Assembly: GCF_002257695.2 (NCBI RefSeq)
Contig: NZ_CP155571.1
Reading direction: 5' to 3' (one strand)
DNA length: 64,000 nt
From: Sporomusa acidovorans
Lineage (GTDB): Bacteria; Bacillota; Negativicutes; Sporomusales; Sporomusaceae
Each line of letters starts with the position of its first letter. The first letter of the stretch is position 1. The translations under genes and the position numbers were made by a program. The notes beneath the pieces were generated by a model, which worked only from the letters and a program-made list of their open reading frames with translations, ran no database searches and had not been told where the DNA came from. This document shows, piece by piece, positions 26,703 through 35,408 of this stretch.

Positions 26703-26855
26703 GGTGGCGTTTCTCCAACCAACACTTAAATTTGGACGAATAACGGTGAAGGCCGCCACCAATTAGGTTAAACAAACAGACGCGCCTGCGAATACCTAAT
26801 TTCGCAAATAACAAAACCCAGGCTTGACAGAATTTTCCGTCTTGCTGGGTTTTTC
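26703..26855 (+). ncRNA. Three-helix structured element ending in a terminator
   Basis: GGTGGCG/CGCCACC (26703-26709, 26754-26760) closes a 44-nt interior. AATTAGGT/ACCTAATT (26761-26768, 26794-26801) follows with no gap. After 12 nt, AAACCCAG/CTGGGTTT (26814-26821, 26845-26852) forms a terminator followed by TTC. The arrangement resembles a small structured RNA or a riboswitch with its terminator. It does not match any riboswitch consensus I know, and no gene starts just after it on the plus strand. Confidence 0.35.
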
Positions 26856-26891
26856 TTTTACCATTCAGGCGCAAGTAGGAGCAAGCAGGGG

Positions 26892-26935
26892 AGAAGCAAG
26901 TAGGGACGGTTCTAGAAGCAAGTAGGGACGGTTCT
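26892..26935. repeat. Tandem 22-bp REP repeat
   Basis: A 22-bp unit beginning AGAAGCAAG and ending GACGGTTCT occurs twice without a gap, at 26892-26913 and 26914-26935, at the left end of the deleted RAYT copy. A shorter, imperfect copy precedes it near 26870-26890. Confidence 0.85.
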
Positions 26936-27325
26936 AAACTTGCTATCACTATTTTTGAGTATACGACTTACCTTAAATTCACTGATTTCCCCAAAAGCTG
27001 GCCAATCTGTTTTAACGCAATCGACGAATTTTTTCTTATCTCTTTGATAACCGCATTCCTTTGTCCTATATTTTCGACAAGTTCTTCAAAAGTAACCATT
27101 CTTCGGCTTGGGTTATATTAAAAATATTTTTACCGTGTCGCCTATTTCCTGTAAGTATGTCATCTTCTACGTCCATGATTATTAAGTCAAGCTCTTCTTC
27201 CGCAACGTAATCCATATATTTTCTTACAGTAGAATGTCTCGATTTCGAAAGAATACTTAAAATTCTACTACTGTCTATTTCCTTAATGCCAATCAATAGG
27301 CAAGTCAAGAACCGTCCCTATTTGT
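26892..27325 (-). mobile_element. RAYT element relic with internal deletion
   Basis: Both REP-like ends are present, but the coding part keeps only the C-terminal half (DSSRILSILSKSRHSTVRKYMDYVAEEELDLIIMDVEDD, followed by a 28-nt internal loss and the HTH region). The HUH catalytic half of the transposase is gone. It is about 430 bp against about 920 bp for the complete copy, so it can move only in trans. Confidence 0.75.
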
Positions 27326-27405
27326 CCCCTAAACCAACCGACAAGGCTATTCCTTGCCGGTTGGTTTATGCATAGGTTGAATGCATTCACATCTTGTGTT
27401 CGCTT

Positions 27406-27594
27406 TCAGTTGCTAAATTCAAACAGATTGAGACCAATTTCTTTACTGAATTTTCTGCCCACCCGGCCATTGATCACATCCAACACTAATTCGCAAGTCG
27501 CGCCCACCCAGGCGGCGTTCAAATGGCCACCAAAAGCCTGATACGTATGATCTGTCAGCATAATATGAAAATGGGCATACGCTTCACCCTGCAT
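27406..27594 (-). pseudogene. C-terminal fragment of a PPC/DUF296 (PD1-like) protein
   Basis: AHFHIMLTDHTYQAFGGHLNAAWVGATCELVLDVINGRVGRKFSKEIGLNLFEF matches the end of PPC-domain proteins, where a HxH and a GGHL motif are typical. The N-terminal half is missing: upstream sequence switches abruptly to a GntP-family reading frame near 27595. Confidence 0.6.
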
Positions 27595-27596
27595 TT

Positions 27597-28595
27597 GATA
27601 GCAACGGTTGCCGAACCTACCGCAATTCTTAAAGTAGCAGCGATTATCCAGGCAAGAACAATAGGAGAAATATTGAGGCCCGCTGTCATTGCGGTAATCG
27701 CCTTGCCAACCCCGGCATCGACGATAACTTGTTTAAAAGCACCGCCGGCCGCAATAACCAAAATGATCATGGCAATAGATTTCACAGAAACACCCATACT
27801 GGCAACGACTTCTTCTAATTTTTTACCACGGTTAGTCCCAAGCGTAACCATACTGACAAGAACGCTGAGCAGTAACGCAATCGGTGCATCGCCAAAGAAA
27901 TGAAGATAAACCAATATGGGATCTTTTTTAGACAGTGTAAGATCGCCCAAAGTACTAATAGCCATTAATAGGATAGGAATCAAAGCAGAGAAAATGCTAA
28001 CTCCAAATCCCGGCATTTCTTCCTCTTTAAAGACCTTAGTTGTTACCAGACCGGCAGGAATCGAAGCTTTGGCCGATAACACAAAGTTTGTTCTTGAATA
28101 AAAAATCCCCACAATCACTGCTGCCGGAATGGCAATAAGAAGCCCTAATAACAAGGTATGTCCCATGCTGGCGCCAAAAATGGTACTTACTGCTGCCGGC
28201 CCGGGATGGGGAGGTAAAAAGCTATGCGTTGTAGATAACCCAATAACGGCAGGTAAACCAACATACATGAGCGGCAAACCGGTTTCAGCAACAATCGTAT
28301 AGATAATCGGAATTAAAACAATAAAGCCTGCTTCGAAAAACATGGTAATGCCAACAATAATGGAAGTAACAATCATGGCCCACTGAACATTCTTTTTCCC
28401 GAACATGTTAATAAAGGTAGTTGCTATCCGCTGGGCAGCTCCGGAATCCGCCAGCAGCTTGCCCAGCATAGCACCAAAGGCAAGAATAAGAATTAAACTG
28501 TTTAATTGACCGCCTATACCTTTATAGATCGAAGCAGTAACACTGCCTAAAGGCATCCCCTCCAGTAATCCGACAATCAACGATACGAGAATGAG
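27597..28595 (-). pseudogene. GntP-family gluconate/sugar-acid permease fragment
   Basis: About 330 residues of a GntP-type carrier are recognisable, from LILVSLIVGLLEGMPLGSV to LRIAVGSATVAI, including LPPHPGPAAVSTIFGASMGHTLLLGL. Full-length members are about 440-450 residues. The first helix and the last 80-100 residues are absent. The frame (27555-28718) is opened by unrelated residues that overlap the preceding gene and closed by a short out-of-frame tail. Deletions on both sides, the right one fusing it to the PPC fragment, explain the structure. Confidence 0.7.
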
Positions 28596-28668
28596 TTTAT
28601 TTCGTATACCCGGTAAATACGCATCATCTGTCGCAACACTTGCATCAAACATTGCAGTCACAATAATC

Positions 28669-30042
28669 TTATGCCAGCCATTGCCCCCAGAAATAAGCAA
28701 AACAGATACCCATAGCAAAATAGATCAGACTATATCGCCAGTTCCAAGTAAGGGACACATCACTTGCTTTTGCGCCAACAAATTTTCCTATAGTCATAAT
28801 TACACCGGCAAAAGGTGAGACCATATAAGAAATGCTTCCCCCCAATGCCAGACATAAAGCAACCGTTATCGACGAAAAAGGTAAATTGAGTACGGTAAGA
28901 ATCTTACCAAACATTACGATTGTGATGAAAGGATGAATAGCCAGCACAGCTGCGGCTACCACCAGCAGCGGAATGGCAATAATAGCGAAGGCCCCCAACC
29001 AGCTTGCGAAACACTGCAATTCAACCTGGATACCCCCCAATATTCCTGATTGCTCCAGAGCTGTGGAAAAAATCCCCATAGCGACAAAAAACGGAGCTAA
29101 ATCACCTGCTTTTATAACGCTGCTTCGCCAATAATCCCTGATCGCTGTTTTTAATACCGGCTGGTGAAAAAACAGGGATAACCAAGATAACCCGATGATA
29201 AGCCCGGCGAGAAGAATGCGGTTGGAAGAATTGCCAACATGCAGTTTATCCAAAATCAAAGTGATCAGAATGAGCCCCAGGACAACCCAAATAATATGGT
29301 CTGCCTTACCCCGTTCCGCTGCCGCATCATTTGTCGTGGCCTGGGCAGCTGAAGCAAACTGGCTTTTTTGTACAGTTTCAAAGGATTTTCTTTCTAACAG
29401 ATAAGCTAGCAATATCCCTAGCAAACTGAGTATTACACCAGGCACAAAAACCGCAGACCAAGCTACCCCTGTCGCCTGTACCACTAGAAAAAGATTGATG
29501 GCTCCCGGAGCCCATAACGAGGCAAGTGCATAGCCGCGGGAAGTAGCGGTCGCCAGGAATCTTTCATACTCCTGAACCCGCCCTTTTAAGGTTTTCTCCA
29601 TCAAAGCTATCACAACCGGAATGGCTCCAAACATTAAAAAGCTGGTAAAAACATGTGTTGCCGCTGTTGTGAATAAAAAAAGTCCATCCTCACTTTTGCA
29701 AAACCGATTCAGCCAGTAGCGGATAGCGCTGTTATATTGACCCACTTGGATTGGTATAGAAAAGATCTGCATCATAACAAGGATGGCAATGACATTTGTC
29801 AGGGTACCGGCGGCCATTAGCCAAATAGATAATGGTTCATGAAAATAAAGCAGCATCGCCGAACCACTTATCAGAAAGGTCAGTGTTGCCTTTCTATAGC
29901 TTTTCCCCATTATTGCCAGGCCGCTTATTAAAACAATAATGGCACAGATTCCGGTAACCATTGTTAAATTTACGCTGACAAACGGGTTAACTATATGAAG
30001 CCATACTAAAAACCAAACAGCAGTCTTAAAAATCAGAGTCAT
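28669..30042 (-). CDS. Multi-helix permease, anion/organic-acid carrier-like
   Basis: A 457-residue membrane protein with about 12 predicted helices. Repeated patterns such as THVFTSFLMFGAIPVVIALMEKTLKGRV and HPFITIVMFGKILTVLNLPFSSITVALCLALGGSISYMVSPFAGVIMT resemble the ion-transporter/dicarboxylate carrier superfamily, with two hairpin-like re-entrant regions. I cannot name the substrate. It is the first gene after a sigma-54 promoter controlled by the adjacent PrpR-like regulator and is followed by the damaged GntP gene. A small organic or sugar acid is likely (inference). Confidence 0.7.
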   Translation of the reverse strand: MTLIFKTAVWFLVWLHIVNPFVSVNLTMVTGICAIIVLISGLAIMGKSYRKATLTFLISGSAMLLYFHEPLSIWLMAAGTLTNVIAILVMMQIFSIPIQVGQYNSAIRYWLNRFCKSEDGLFLFTTAATHVFTSFLMFGAIPVVIALMEKTLKGRVQEYERFLATATSRGYALASLWAPGAINLFLVVQATGVAWSAVFVPGVILSLLGILLAYLLERKSFETVQKSQFASAAQATTNDAAAERGKADHIIWVVLGLILITLILDKLHVGNSSNRILLAGLIIGLSWLSLFFHQPVLKTAIRDYWRSSVIKAGDLAPFFVAMGIFSTALEQSGILGGIQVELQCFASWLGAFAIIAIPLLVVAAAVLAIHPFITIVMFGKILTVLNLPFSSITVALCLALGGSISYMVSPFAGVIMTIGKFVGAKASDVSLTWNWRYSLIYFAMGICFAYFWGQWLA

Positions 30043-30256
30043 ACGTGATCATCCACTTTCGTTATCTAAAAAAAATTCCGAATCACTAGTTACAAGCCAC
30101 CTCTCCGTTCCAGCCAATTAATTACAAAACTGCGCCACACCACCAGCTATGCGTCACACTAATTATCCGGACGGCTAAGTGAATATTGCATTCGCCCCTT
30201 TCGTTATGATCGAACAACTCAGATTTCCGGTTTTGTATGCATACAACTCTTATTAT

Positions 30257-30272
30257 TGCAACAAACATGCCA
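30257..30272 (-). promoter_or_regulatory. Sigma-54 (-24/-12) promoter of the permease operon
   Basis: On the minus strand TGGCAT, five bases and TTGCA match the TGGCAC-N5-TTGCA consensus at all but one position. It lies between the regulator's terminator and the permease gene, with a predicted start near 30246. Confidence 0.75.
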
Positions 30273-30300
30273 ATTGCGAAAATCATGTATTTTCGCAATT
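30272..30300. promoter_or_regulatory. Perfect 12-bp-arm palindrome next to the sigma-54 promoter
   Basis: AATTGCGAAAAT, CATGT, ATTTTCGCAATT. It abuts the -24 element, closer than a classical upstream activator site. A second palindrome, TGCAATA-TT-TATTGCA (30336-30351), lies just beyond the terminator. Both share a TTGC/GCAA theme and may be bound by the PrpR-like protein. Confidence 0.55.
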
Positions 30301-30306
30301 ATTGAA

Positions 30307-30336
30307 TAAAAAAGCCTGCAACATAAGTTGCAGGCT
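30307..30336 (-). terminator. Terminator of the PrpR-like regulator gene
   Basis: AGCCTGCAA (30313-30321) and TTGCAGGCT (30328-30336) form a 9-bp stem followed on the minus strand by TTTTTTA. A second hairpin (30351-30378, AAAACCTGCA/TTGCAGGTTTT) overlaps the stop codon. Confidence 0.75.
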
Positions 30337-30360
30337 GCAATATTTATTGCAAAACCTGCA

Positions 30361-32286
30361 CTACACGTTGCAGGTTTTTTGTAATTGAATATTATAAGAT
30401 TTTAGTTTCCGATATAGTGTGCTACGATTAATCCCGAGCCGTTTGGAAGCTTCTTTTTGATTATAATTTGTCTCTTTTAAAATGCGTAAAATCGTTGTTT
30501 TTTCTAAACATTCCTCTTCTTCTGCGGCCGGCGGAAAAGTTTTTTGTGTTTGGGGGGCAAGCGAAATATCCAACATTGTTTCCATAAAATCAGCCGTAAT
30601 AACTTTCTCCTTAGAGACAATCACAATCCTTTCCATTACATTCAAAAGTTCCCGGATATTTCCCCGCCATTCATAACCGTTAATCAGTTCTTTGGCGCCT
30701 GCCGATAGCGCTGCTTCCCGCTGAAATTTTTTATTAAATACACTGATAAAATGTTCAGCCAGAATGCCGGCGTCGCCGCTTCGCTCTTTAAGCGAAGGCA
30801 ACGGCAGAGGAAGAACATTGATCCGATAATAAAGATCTTCCCTAAAATCCCCGCGGGCAACTAACTGAGCAAGCAGCTTGTTGGTTGCGGCAATAATTCT
30901 GACATCGACCGGCAAGTACTTATCATCGCCCAACCGCATAATCCGTTTTTCCTGAATCACGCGCAATAGAGACGTTTGCGCCAGCTTGTTCATTTCCCCA
31001 ATTTCATCAAGGAATATGGTGCCACCATGCGCCAATTCAAAAAAACCAACTTTTCCTTTTTTATTGGCGCCGGTAAACGCGCCTTCTACATACCCAAACA
31101 ATTCACTTTCTAAGATAGTTGCTGGAATGGCGCCGCAATTTACGGCAACAAACGGACGGTTTTGCCGTTGACTGGCATTGTGAATGCTTTGGGCAGATAG
31201 TTCCTTGCCTGTTCCCGATGCTCCCTGAATTAAAACAGTGGCATCAATATGCGCATAGTCTTCTGCCATTTGCTTCACTTTAGCAATTTGCGACGAAATG
31301 CCAATAATGTCATTAAAATGATACTGCGCCAGCAGGCCTTTGGTATAAATTTTTTTGCGAATCGTAGCTTCCATCTCAACAATTTGTCCGATATCTTCCA
31401 GTGTAATCATAGCGCCGATAATACTGCCGTCAATATCAATTGGAATAATGTTGGCCATAAATTTTCGGCCTTGAAATTGAACAAATTCACCCCGGCAGAC
31501 TTTCCCCTCCTGCAAACAGGCATCCAAGGGGATCTCGGGATAAATTGTTACCAAGTTTTTCCCCTTAACCTGGCTTAAGGGGAATCCTACAAAACTTTCT
31601 GCCGCCGCATTCATAAATTCAATCCGTTTATGCCGGTCAATACTAAAAATCCCCTGCACCGAATAATCGATCATGGCGCGAAACTTACGCATTCGCTCTT
31701 TTTCCAACTGACGGGCAAAAGATACCCGTTCAGCCTGTAAAAAGGCGGTCCGCAGTGACTCTTCGCCTGATGTCAGCAGGATTGTCTTGAGTCCTTGTTT
31801 GGCGGCAATTTTTGTTGTACGAATCCCACCAATCAGAATATCCGGCTGATCATTGAGGACGCTTTGTATAGTCGGAGATATCTCCTTTTCCGATTTTAAT
31901 AAATAGACCTTAAGCTGAAAATCCATAACCTTGGCGAAAACCTCAATACTGCGGATCATGTTCTGGAAGGCCATAATGGCAACTTTAGGATTTTCTCTCT
32001 TAGTAATTGCTTTAGCAGCCAGTAATGCTTCTGCCAGATCTTGAAAAGTAATCGGAATTTCCACGACAGGTACCTTAATTCCGGCTTTGGTAATCAATTC
32101 GGCAGTACCGCCGCGAGTAACGATTACATCGGCCCCCTCCCGTTCAACCTGTCTGGCAATAGCTATTCCCTGCGCTATGTCACCCGAAAAACATTCAAAT
32201 TTGTTGGTTAGGCCTAAATCTTCGATAATCTTCTGTCCAGAGTCAAATATCTCCTGATAAGGTGCAATAAAAACGTTCTTTTTCAT
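30361..32286 (-). CDS. PrpR-type sigma-54-dependent regulator
   Basis: A 641-residue activator, intact. Residues 1-190 are a PrpR_N sensor domain (IARQVEREGADVIVTRGGTAELI, VVEIPITFQDLAEALLAAK). A PAS domain follows (FRAMIDYSVQGIFSIDRHKRIEFMNAAAESFVGF). The AAA+ domain has Walker A GASGTGKELSAQ, Walker B GGTIFLDEIGEM and the GAFTGA loop (GYVEGAFTGANKKG). The Fis HTH NYNQKEASKRLGINRSTLYRKLKSY completes it. This architecture controls sugar-acid and propionate-type catabolic genes. It stands beside a strong -24/-12 promoter and the permease/GntP genes. Confidence 0.93.
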   Translation of the reverse strand: MKKNVFIAPYQEIFDSGQKIIEDLGLTNKFECFSGDIAQGIAIARQVEREGADVIVTRGGTAELITKAGIKVPVVEIPITFQDLAEALLAAKAITKRENPKVAIMAFQNMIRSIEVFAKVMDFQLKVYLLKSEKEISPTIQSVLNDQPDILIGGIRTTKIAAKQGLKTILLTSGEESLRTAFLQAERVSFARQLEKERMRKFRAMIDYSVQGIFSIDRHKRIEFMNAAAESFVGFPLSQVKGKNLVTIYPEIPLDACLQEGKVCRGEFVQFQGRKFMANIIPIDIDGSIIGAMITLEDIGQIVEMEATIRKKIYTKGLLAQYHFNDIIGISSQIAKVKQMAEDYAHIDATVLIQGASGTGKELSAQSIHNASQRQNRPFVAVNCGAIPATILESELFGYVEGAFTGANKKGKVGFFELAHGGTIFLDEIGEMNKLAQTSLLRVIQEKRIMRLGDDKYLPVDVRIIAATNKLLAQLVARGDFREDLYYRINVLPLPLPSLKERSGDAGILAEHFISVFNKKFQREAALSAGAKELINGYEWRGNIRELLNVMERIVIVSKEKVITADFMETMLDISLAPQTQKTFPPAAEEEECLEKTTILRILKETNYNQKEASKRLGINRSTLYRKLKSYNIQLQKTCNV

Positions 32287-32374
32287 TTAACCACCTTTTT
32301 AAAAATTCCCATTTTTATGTTATATTATAAAACATCTCGCTCGGCAAACAAAATATTAAAAGAGAATTTCAACA

Positions 32375-32425
32375 AAAAGCTGAAGGAGGAAGACCGGAAA
32401 ACCAGCCTGCATCCTTCAGCTTTTT
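32375..32425 (-). terminator. Terminator after the small zinc-ribbon gene
   Basis: AAAAAGCTGAAGGA (32375-32388) and TCCTTCAGCTTTTT (32412-32425) form a 14-bp stem with a T-run in either direction. Confidence 0.8.
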
Positions 32426-32607
32426 TACCACCTCTGTAAATCCTTTTGCGCAGGTGAAACTGCCTGGCAAGCATATGGATTGCAATGATAGCCACACTTG
32501 GGGCATTTTTCATGTGTCGAATCAGCCGCTGTCCAGAGATAGCCGCACGCCGTACACTTAAAACCCGAAGTAGGTTTTTTCGATTTATTTACATGATATA
32601 AACTCAT
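32425..32607 (-). CDS. Small double-CxxC zinc-ribbon protein
   Basis: A 60-residue protein (YHVNKSKKPTSGFKCTACGYLWTAADSTHEKCPKCGYHCNPYACQAV) with CTAC and CPKC knuckles plus two extra Cys. It is a rubredoxin/zinc-ribbon fold; the spacing fits structural zinc or a small redox site. It is monocistronic between the pdu operon's end and the sigma-54 regulator, with its own terminator. Function is not known. Confidence 0.6.
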   Translation of the reverse strand: MSLYHVNKSKKPTSGFKCTACGYLWTAADSTHEKCPKCGYHCNPYACQAVSPAQKDLQRW

Positions 32608-32668
32608 ACCAGACAGTTTCGCTCCTTCTCTTAATAGAATCCCGAAGCCTAGTTTGCAAGGTCAATCT

Positions 32669-33439
32669 CTACTTAAAGAATAGCAGGACAATAGTCGTAA
32701 GTAAGGCAATTGTCAGCGCTGGCGGGTCCACATGCGTATTGCCGCTATTCATCGTTTTGCCGAAGAAATCGCCAATGAGCGCACCTAGAATTCCAAATAA
32801 GCCCCCTGTCCAGACGTTTCCTGCTGCCGCTGCGGCAAGCGCGGCCGGCAATGCCAGATGATGCGTTACCGGACCAACCCCCATAAACTGAAGAAACAGT
32901 AAAGATGTAGCGGCTACTCCGAAAGGCAATACAACGTTTTTGGTAACAATCGCAGCATAACCGGAAATTAGGCCGACGCCCAGCCCTAAGCTGATTAATA
33001 AGAGAGCTGTTTTTCCGTCCGGTATAGAATATCCACCCAATAGTTTTCTATTGCCAAATACTACTCTAGCAACTATACCGGACAGAGCAACGGTTAACGC
33101 TACAGTATCTGTCGGCGTAGCCATGCTGGCAAGCCATTTTTGCACTAATAATCCTGCTGCCCCAAATAGCCCACCCACTAACAAGGTTACGCCATCGTTT
33201 ATTTTTACTAACGGCGCTAATATATTATTTCCCGCGTCCAAACCGCGCTTAGCGGCAAAGGCTGTAGCGGCTACGCCGCCCGCGAAGGCTATGTGCGGGC
33301 CAAAATATGGGCCAAAGGCCATATCCGGCATATTAGCTAATACAAGAATACCTGCCATGATAAAGGCAGGCAGCGCTCCCAGGGCCGCCCCTAATACTCC
33401 TCCGCCAAAGGCAGCTGCTAACTCAACCGCAGAATACAT
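32669..33439 (-). CDS. Polytopic membrane protein at the end of the pdu operon
   Basis: A 256-residue, Gly/Ala-rich protein with about seven or eight membrane segments (for example FGGGVLGAALGALPAFIMAGIL, KTALLLISLGLGVGLISGYAAI, LTIALLTTIVLLFFK). It is not similar to the PduF aquaglyceroporin, and I do not recognise a characterised family. AAAAGGAGG precedes the ATG 29 nt after pduT, so it belongs to the operon. Possible roles are propanediol/propionate movement or cofactor/metal transport; this is inference from position only. Confidence 0.6.
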   Translation of the reverse strand: MYSAVELAAAFGGGVLGAALGALPAFIMAGILVLANMPDMAFGPYFGPHIAFAGGVAATAFAAKRGLDAGNNILAPLVKINDGVTLLVGGLFGAAGLLVQKWLASMATPTDTVALTVALSGIVARVVFGNRKLLGGYSIPDGKTALLLISLGLGVGLISGYAAIVTKNVVLPFGVAATSLLFLQFMGVGPVTHHLALPAALAAAAAGNVWTGGLFGILGALIGDFFGKTMNSGNTHVDPPALTIALLTTIVLLFFK

Positions 33440-33468
33440 ATTTTTTCCTCCTTTTTCCGGTTATGTAA

Positions 33469-34020
33469 CTAAAACAATGCTTTATGCAAGGCGTGGTGCG
33501 GTGCCGCGATAACCAACTGATCAACAAGAAAGCCTTTATCCTGTATGGCCGCTGTGCCGGCACGTACAGCGGAGTTTACCGATGCTATCTCCCCAGTAAA
33601 AGAGACTATGGCTTTTCCGCCCATACCGCGTGCCAACCGTACTTCCATAAGTTCAATAGCAGCCGACTTAGCCGCCGTATCAGCAGCAACGATAGCGGCT
33701 GCCACGGAATAGGTCTCAATGACCCCTAACGCTCTAATGCTCTTTATTTCCGTACTGCCGGATATAGCTTTAAATATATCATCATGAATATTCGGCAGAA
33801 CTGTCTCATCCACTATGTTTTCAGACCCGCCGGCGCTATGTCCGCTGCGCACCGCACTTTGTACGGCGCCAACATCGCCGGCAACCATAACTATGTATTT
33901 CCCCGGGCATAAAGGATTTGCCATAATTAATTCAACATTAGCCGCTTTGAGCATCGCATCGGCGGCTAATAGCCCTTTAGCGATATTTTTAATCTCCATT
34001 AACCCAATGGCACGTTTCAT
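33469..34020 (-). CDS. pduT: PduT, tandem-BMC shell protein with Fe-S site
   Basis: 183 residues with two BMC domains (GLMEIKNIAKGLLAADAMLKAANVEL and GVIETYSVAAAIVAADTAAKSAAIEL), forming a pseudohexameric trimer tile. The motif LCPGKY places Cys 38 exactly where PduT ligates a central [4Fe-4S] cluster thought to move electrons across the shell. The neighbour pduS is its presumed redox partner. ATG 34020 with AAGGGAG upstream replaces the longer frame to 34065, which would overlap pduS. Confidence 0.93.
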   Translation of the reverse strand: MKRAIGLMEIKNIAKGLLAADAMLKAANVELIMANPLCPGKYIVMVAGDVGAVQSAVRSGHSAGGSENIVDETVLPNIHDDIFKAISGSTEIKSIRALGVIETYSVAAAIVAADTAAKSAAIELMEVRLARGMGGKAIVSFTGEIASVNSAVRAGTAAIQDKGFLVDQLVIAAPHHALHKALF

Positions 34021-34040
34021 AGCTAGCTCCCTTCTTCTAC

Positions 34041-35372
34041 TTAGATTGTTCGAATACCAATCCATCTGTCAATGTTATAAATTTGTCCCGCTATACTGGC
34101 ATGCAGCATGGAACCTAAGGCCGCCCCATCAGGAATAACGGCTACCTTATCGCCTTTGTTTACACTTGTACCAATCTCAACAATTGGTTTAGAGGGAGCC
34201 CCTATATGCTGCGAGAGCAAGAGTCTTACGTCTTTTGCTACAACCGGTTCGGAACCTAACGGAGCCTTTACATCATACTGTTCCAACCCTAGGCGGTACA
34301 GCAAGCGCTTAGTGGGTATCCGGCGGTTCTCGCGGCCCAAATGTGCGCATTCCGGTTTGTTCGTGTTAGGGTTCTTTATGCCGGCCTTGCTAAACTGTCT
34401 TTTTAATTCAGCGTTTACCCGGCGTGGCGATAACCCCATGGTGCAGCCATAGGCTTCACACGCGCCGCATTCCGAACACAAAAAGGCTTTGGCAAGAACC
34501 TCCGGCTCATTCATTTGCCCACTGCCGATGGCCTGCATAATGCGATGGGGTTCCAGCCGGTGTCCAAGCAGATAGCGCGGACAAACATCTGTGCAGCCTC
34601 GGCAGTTGCAGCAAACAGCTTTGGCTCTATTGGCAATTACTGACCACGGCGTTCTCTTTTGCACAATTAAAGTATGCGCTGACGGCAGTAAAATAATCCC
34701 GCCTGTCGTTTTGGTAACCACGGCGTCCGCTGCAACGAGCCGCCCCATCATGGGACCACCGTCAATTATGGCATAATCATGGATTGCCGCCCCGCCAGCC
34801 AGCTGCAAAAGCTCGCCGACAGGCATGCCAATAGGAGCTTTCACCGTAATAGGATGATTGACGGCACCTGTCACGGTAACATACTTGTCAATAACAGGTT
34901 GTCCCTCCAAGGCATTGGCTACATTAACCAGGGTCTCAACATTGGCAACAACGACACCAACGTGTAATGGAATCCCGCCTTCGGGCACAATTCTCCCTGT
35001 CACCTCATGGACAAGAACTTGCTCGTCCCCCGCAGGGTACATATCGGGTAAAAAGAACAATTCAATATCTTGAGCGCCGCGCTGACCTAACGCTCTCTGT
35101 AAATTCGCCACTGCCTCTGCATACTTCTTCTTCAGGCCAATATAACCACGGCGAGCCCCGGTGGCTACCATAACGGACTGGAGACCTAAAACCAGCCGTT
35201 CGCTTTCACTGGCCATGATATTTTGATGGGCACGCAGCAAAGGTTCGCATTCGGCGCCGTTAACAATAATCGTATCTGCGTCGGCATTAACCTTTACGTA
35301 GGTGGGGAAACCGGCGCCGCCAGCCCCGACAATACCGGCCTCTTTAACTGCCGCAACAATTTTCTCGCGCAC
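34041..35372 (-). CDS. pduS: PduS, flavin/Fe-S cobalamin reductase
   Basis: 443 residues in RnfC-like order: AGGAGFPTYVKV (NADH/FMN Gly-rich region) at the N-terminus, GAECEPLL, then a ferredoxin-like part with CCNCRGCTDVCPR and CSECGACEAYGC clusters and a C-terminal SLBB/biotinyl-like end. It reduces cobalamin for reactivation of the adenosyl-B12 cofactor, supplying PduO. It sits between pduP and pduT as in Salmonella. Confidence 0.93.
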   Translation of the reverse strand: MREKIVAAVKEAGIVGAGGAGFPTYVKVNADADTIIVNGAECEPLLRAHQNIMASESERLVLGLQSVMVATGARRGYIGLKKKYAEAVANLQRALGQRGAQDIELFFLPDMYPAGDEQVLVHEVTGRIVPEGGIPLHVGVVVANVETLVNVANALEGQPVIDKYVTVTGAVNHPITVKAPIGMPVGELLQLAGGAAIHDYAIIDGGPMMGRLVAADAVVTKTTGGIILLPSAHTLIVQKRTPWSVIANRAKAVCCNCRGCTDVCPRYLLGHRLEPHRIMQAIGSGQMNEPEVLAKAFLCSECGACEAYGCTMGLSPRRVNAELKRQFSKAGIKNPNTNKPECAHLGRENRRIPTKRLLYRLGLEQYDVKAPLGSEPVVAKDVRLLLSQHIGAPSKPIVEIGTSVNKGDKVAVIPDGAALGSMLHASIAGQIYNIDRWIGIRTI

Positions 35373-35408
35373 GCGTACACCTTCCCTCTTTTGGGCGTTA
35401 ATCAGCTT

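Noticed and set aside
26677..26949. 90-codon minus-strand ORF over the structured element
   Set aside because: It runs across the tandem REP repeat and terminator, has no plausible ribosome site and no recognised domain. The helices on the plus strand explain the sequence better.
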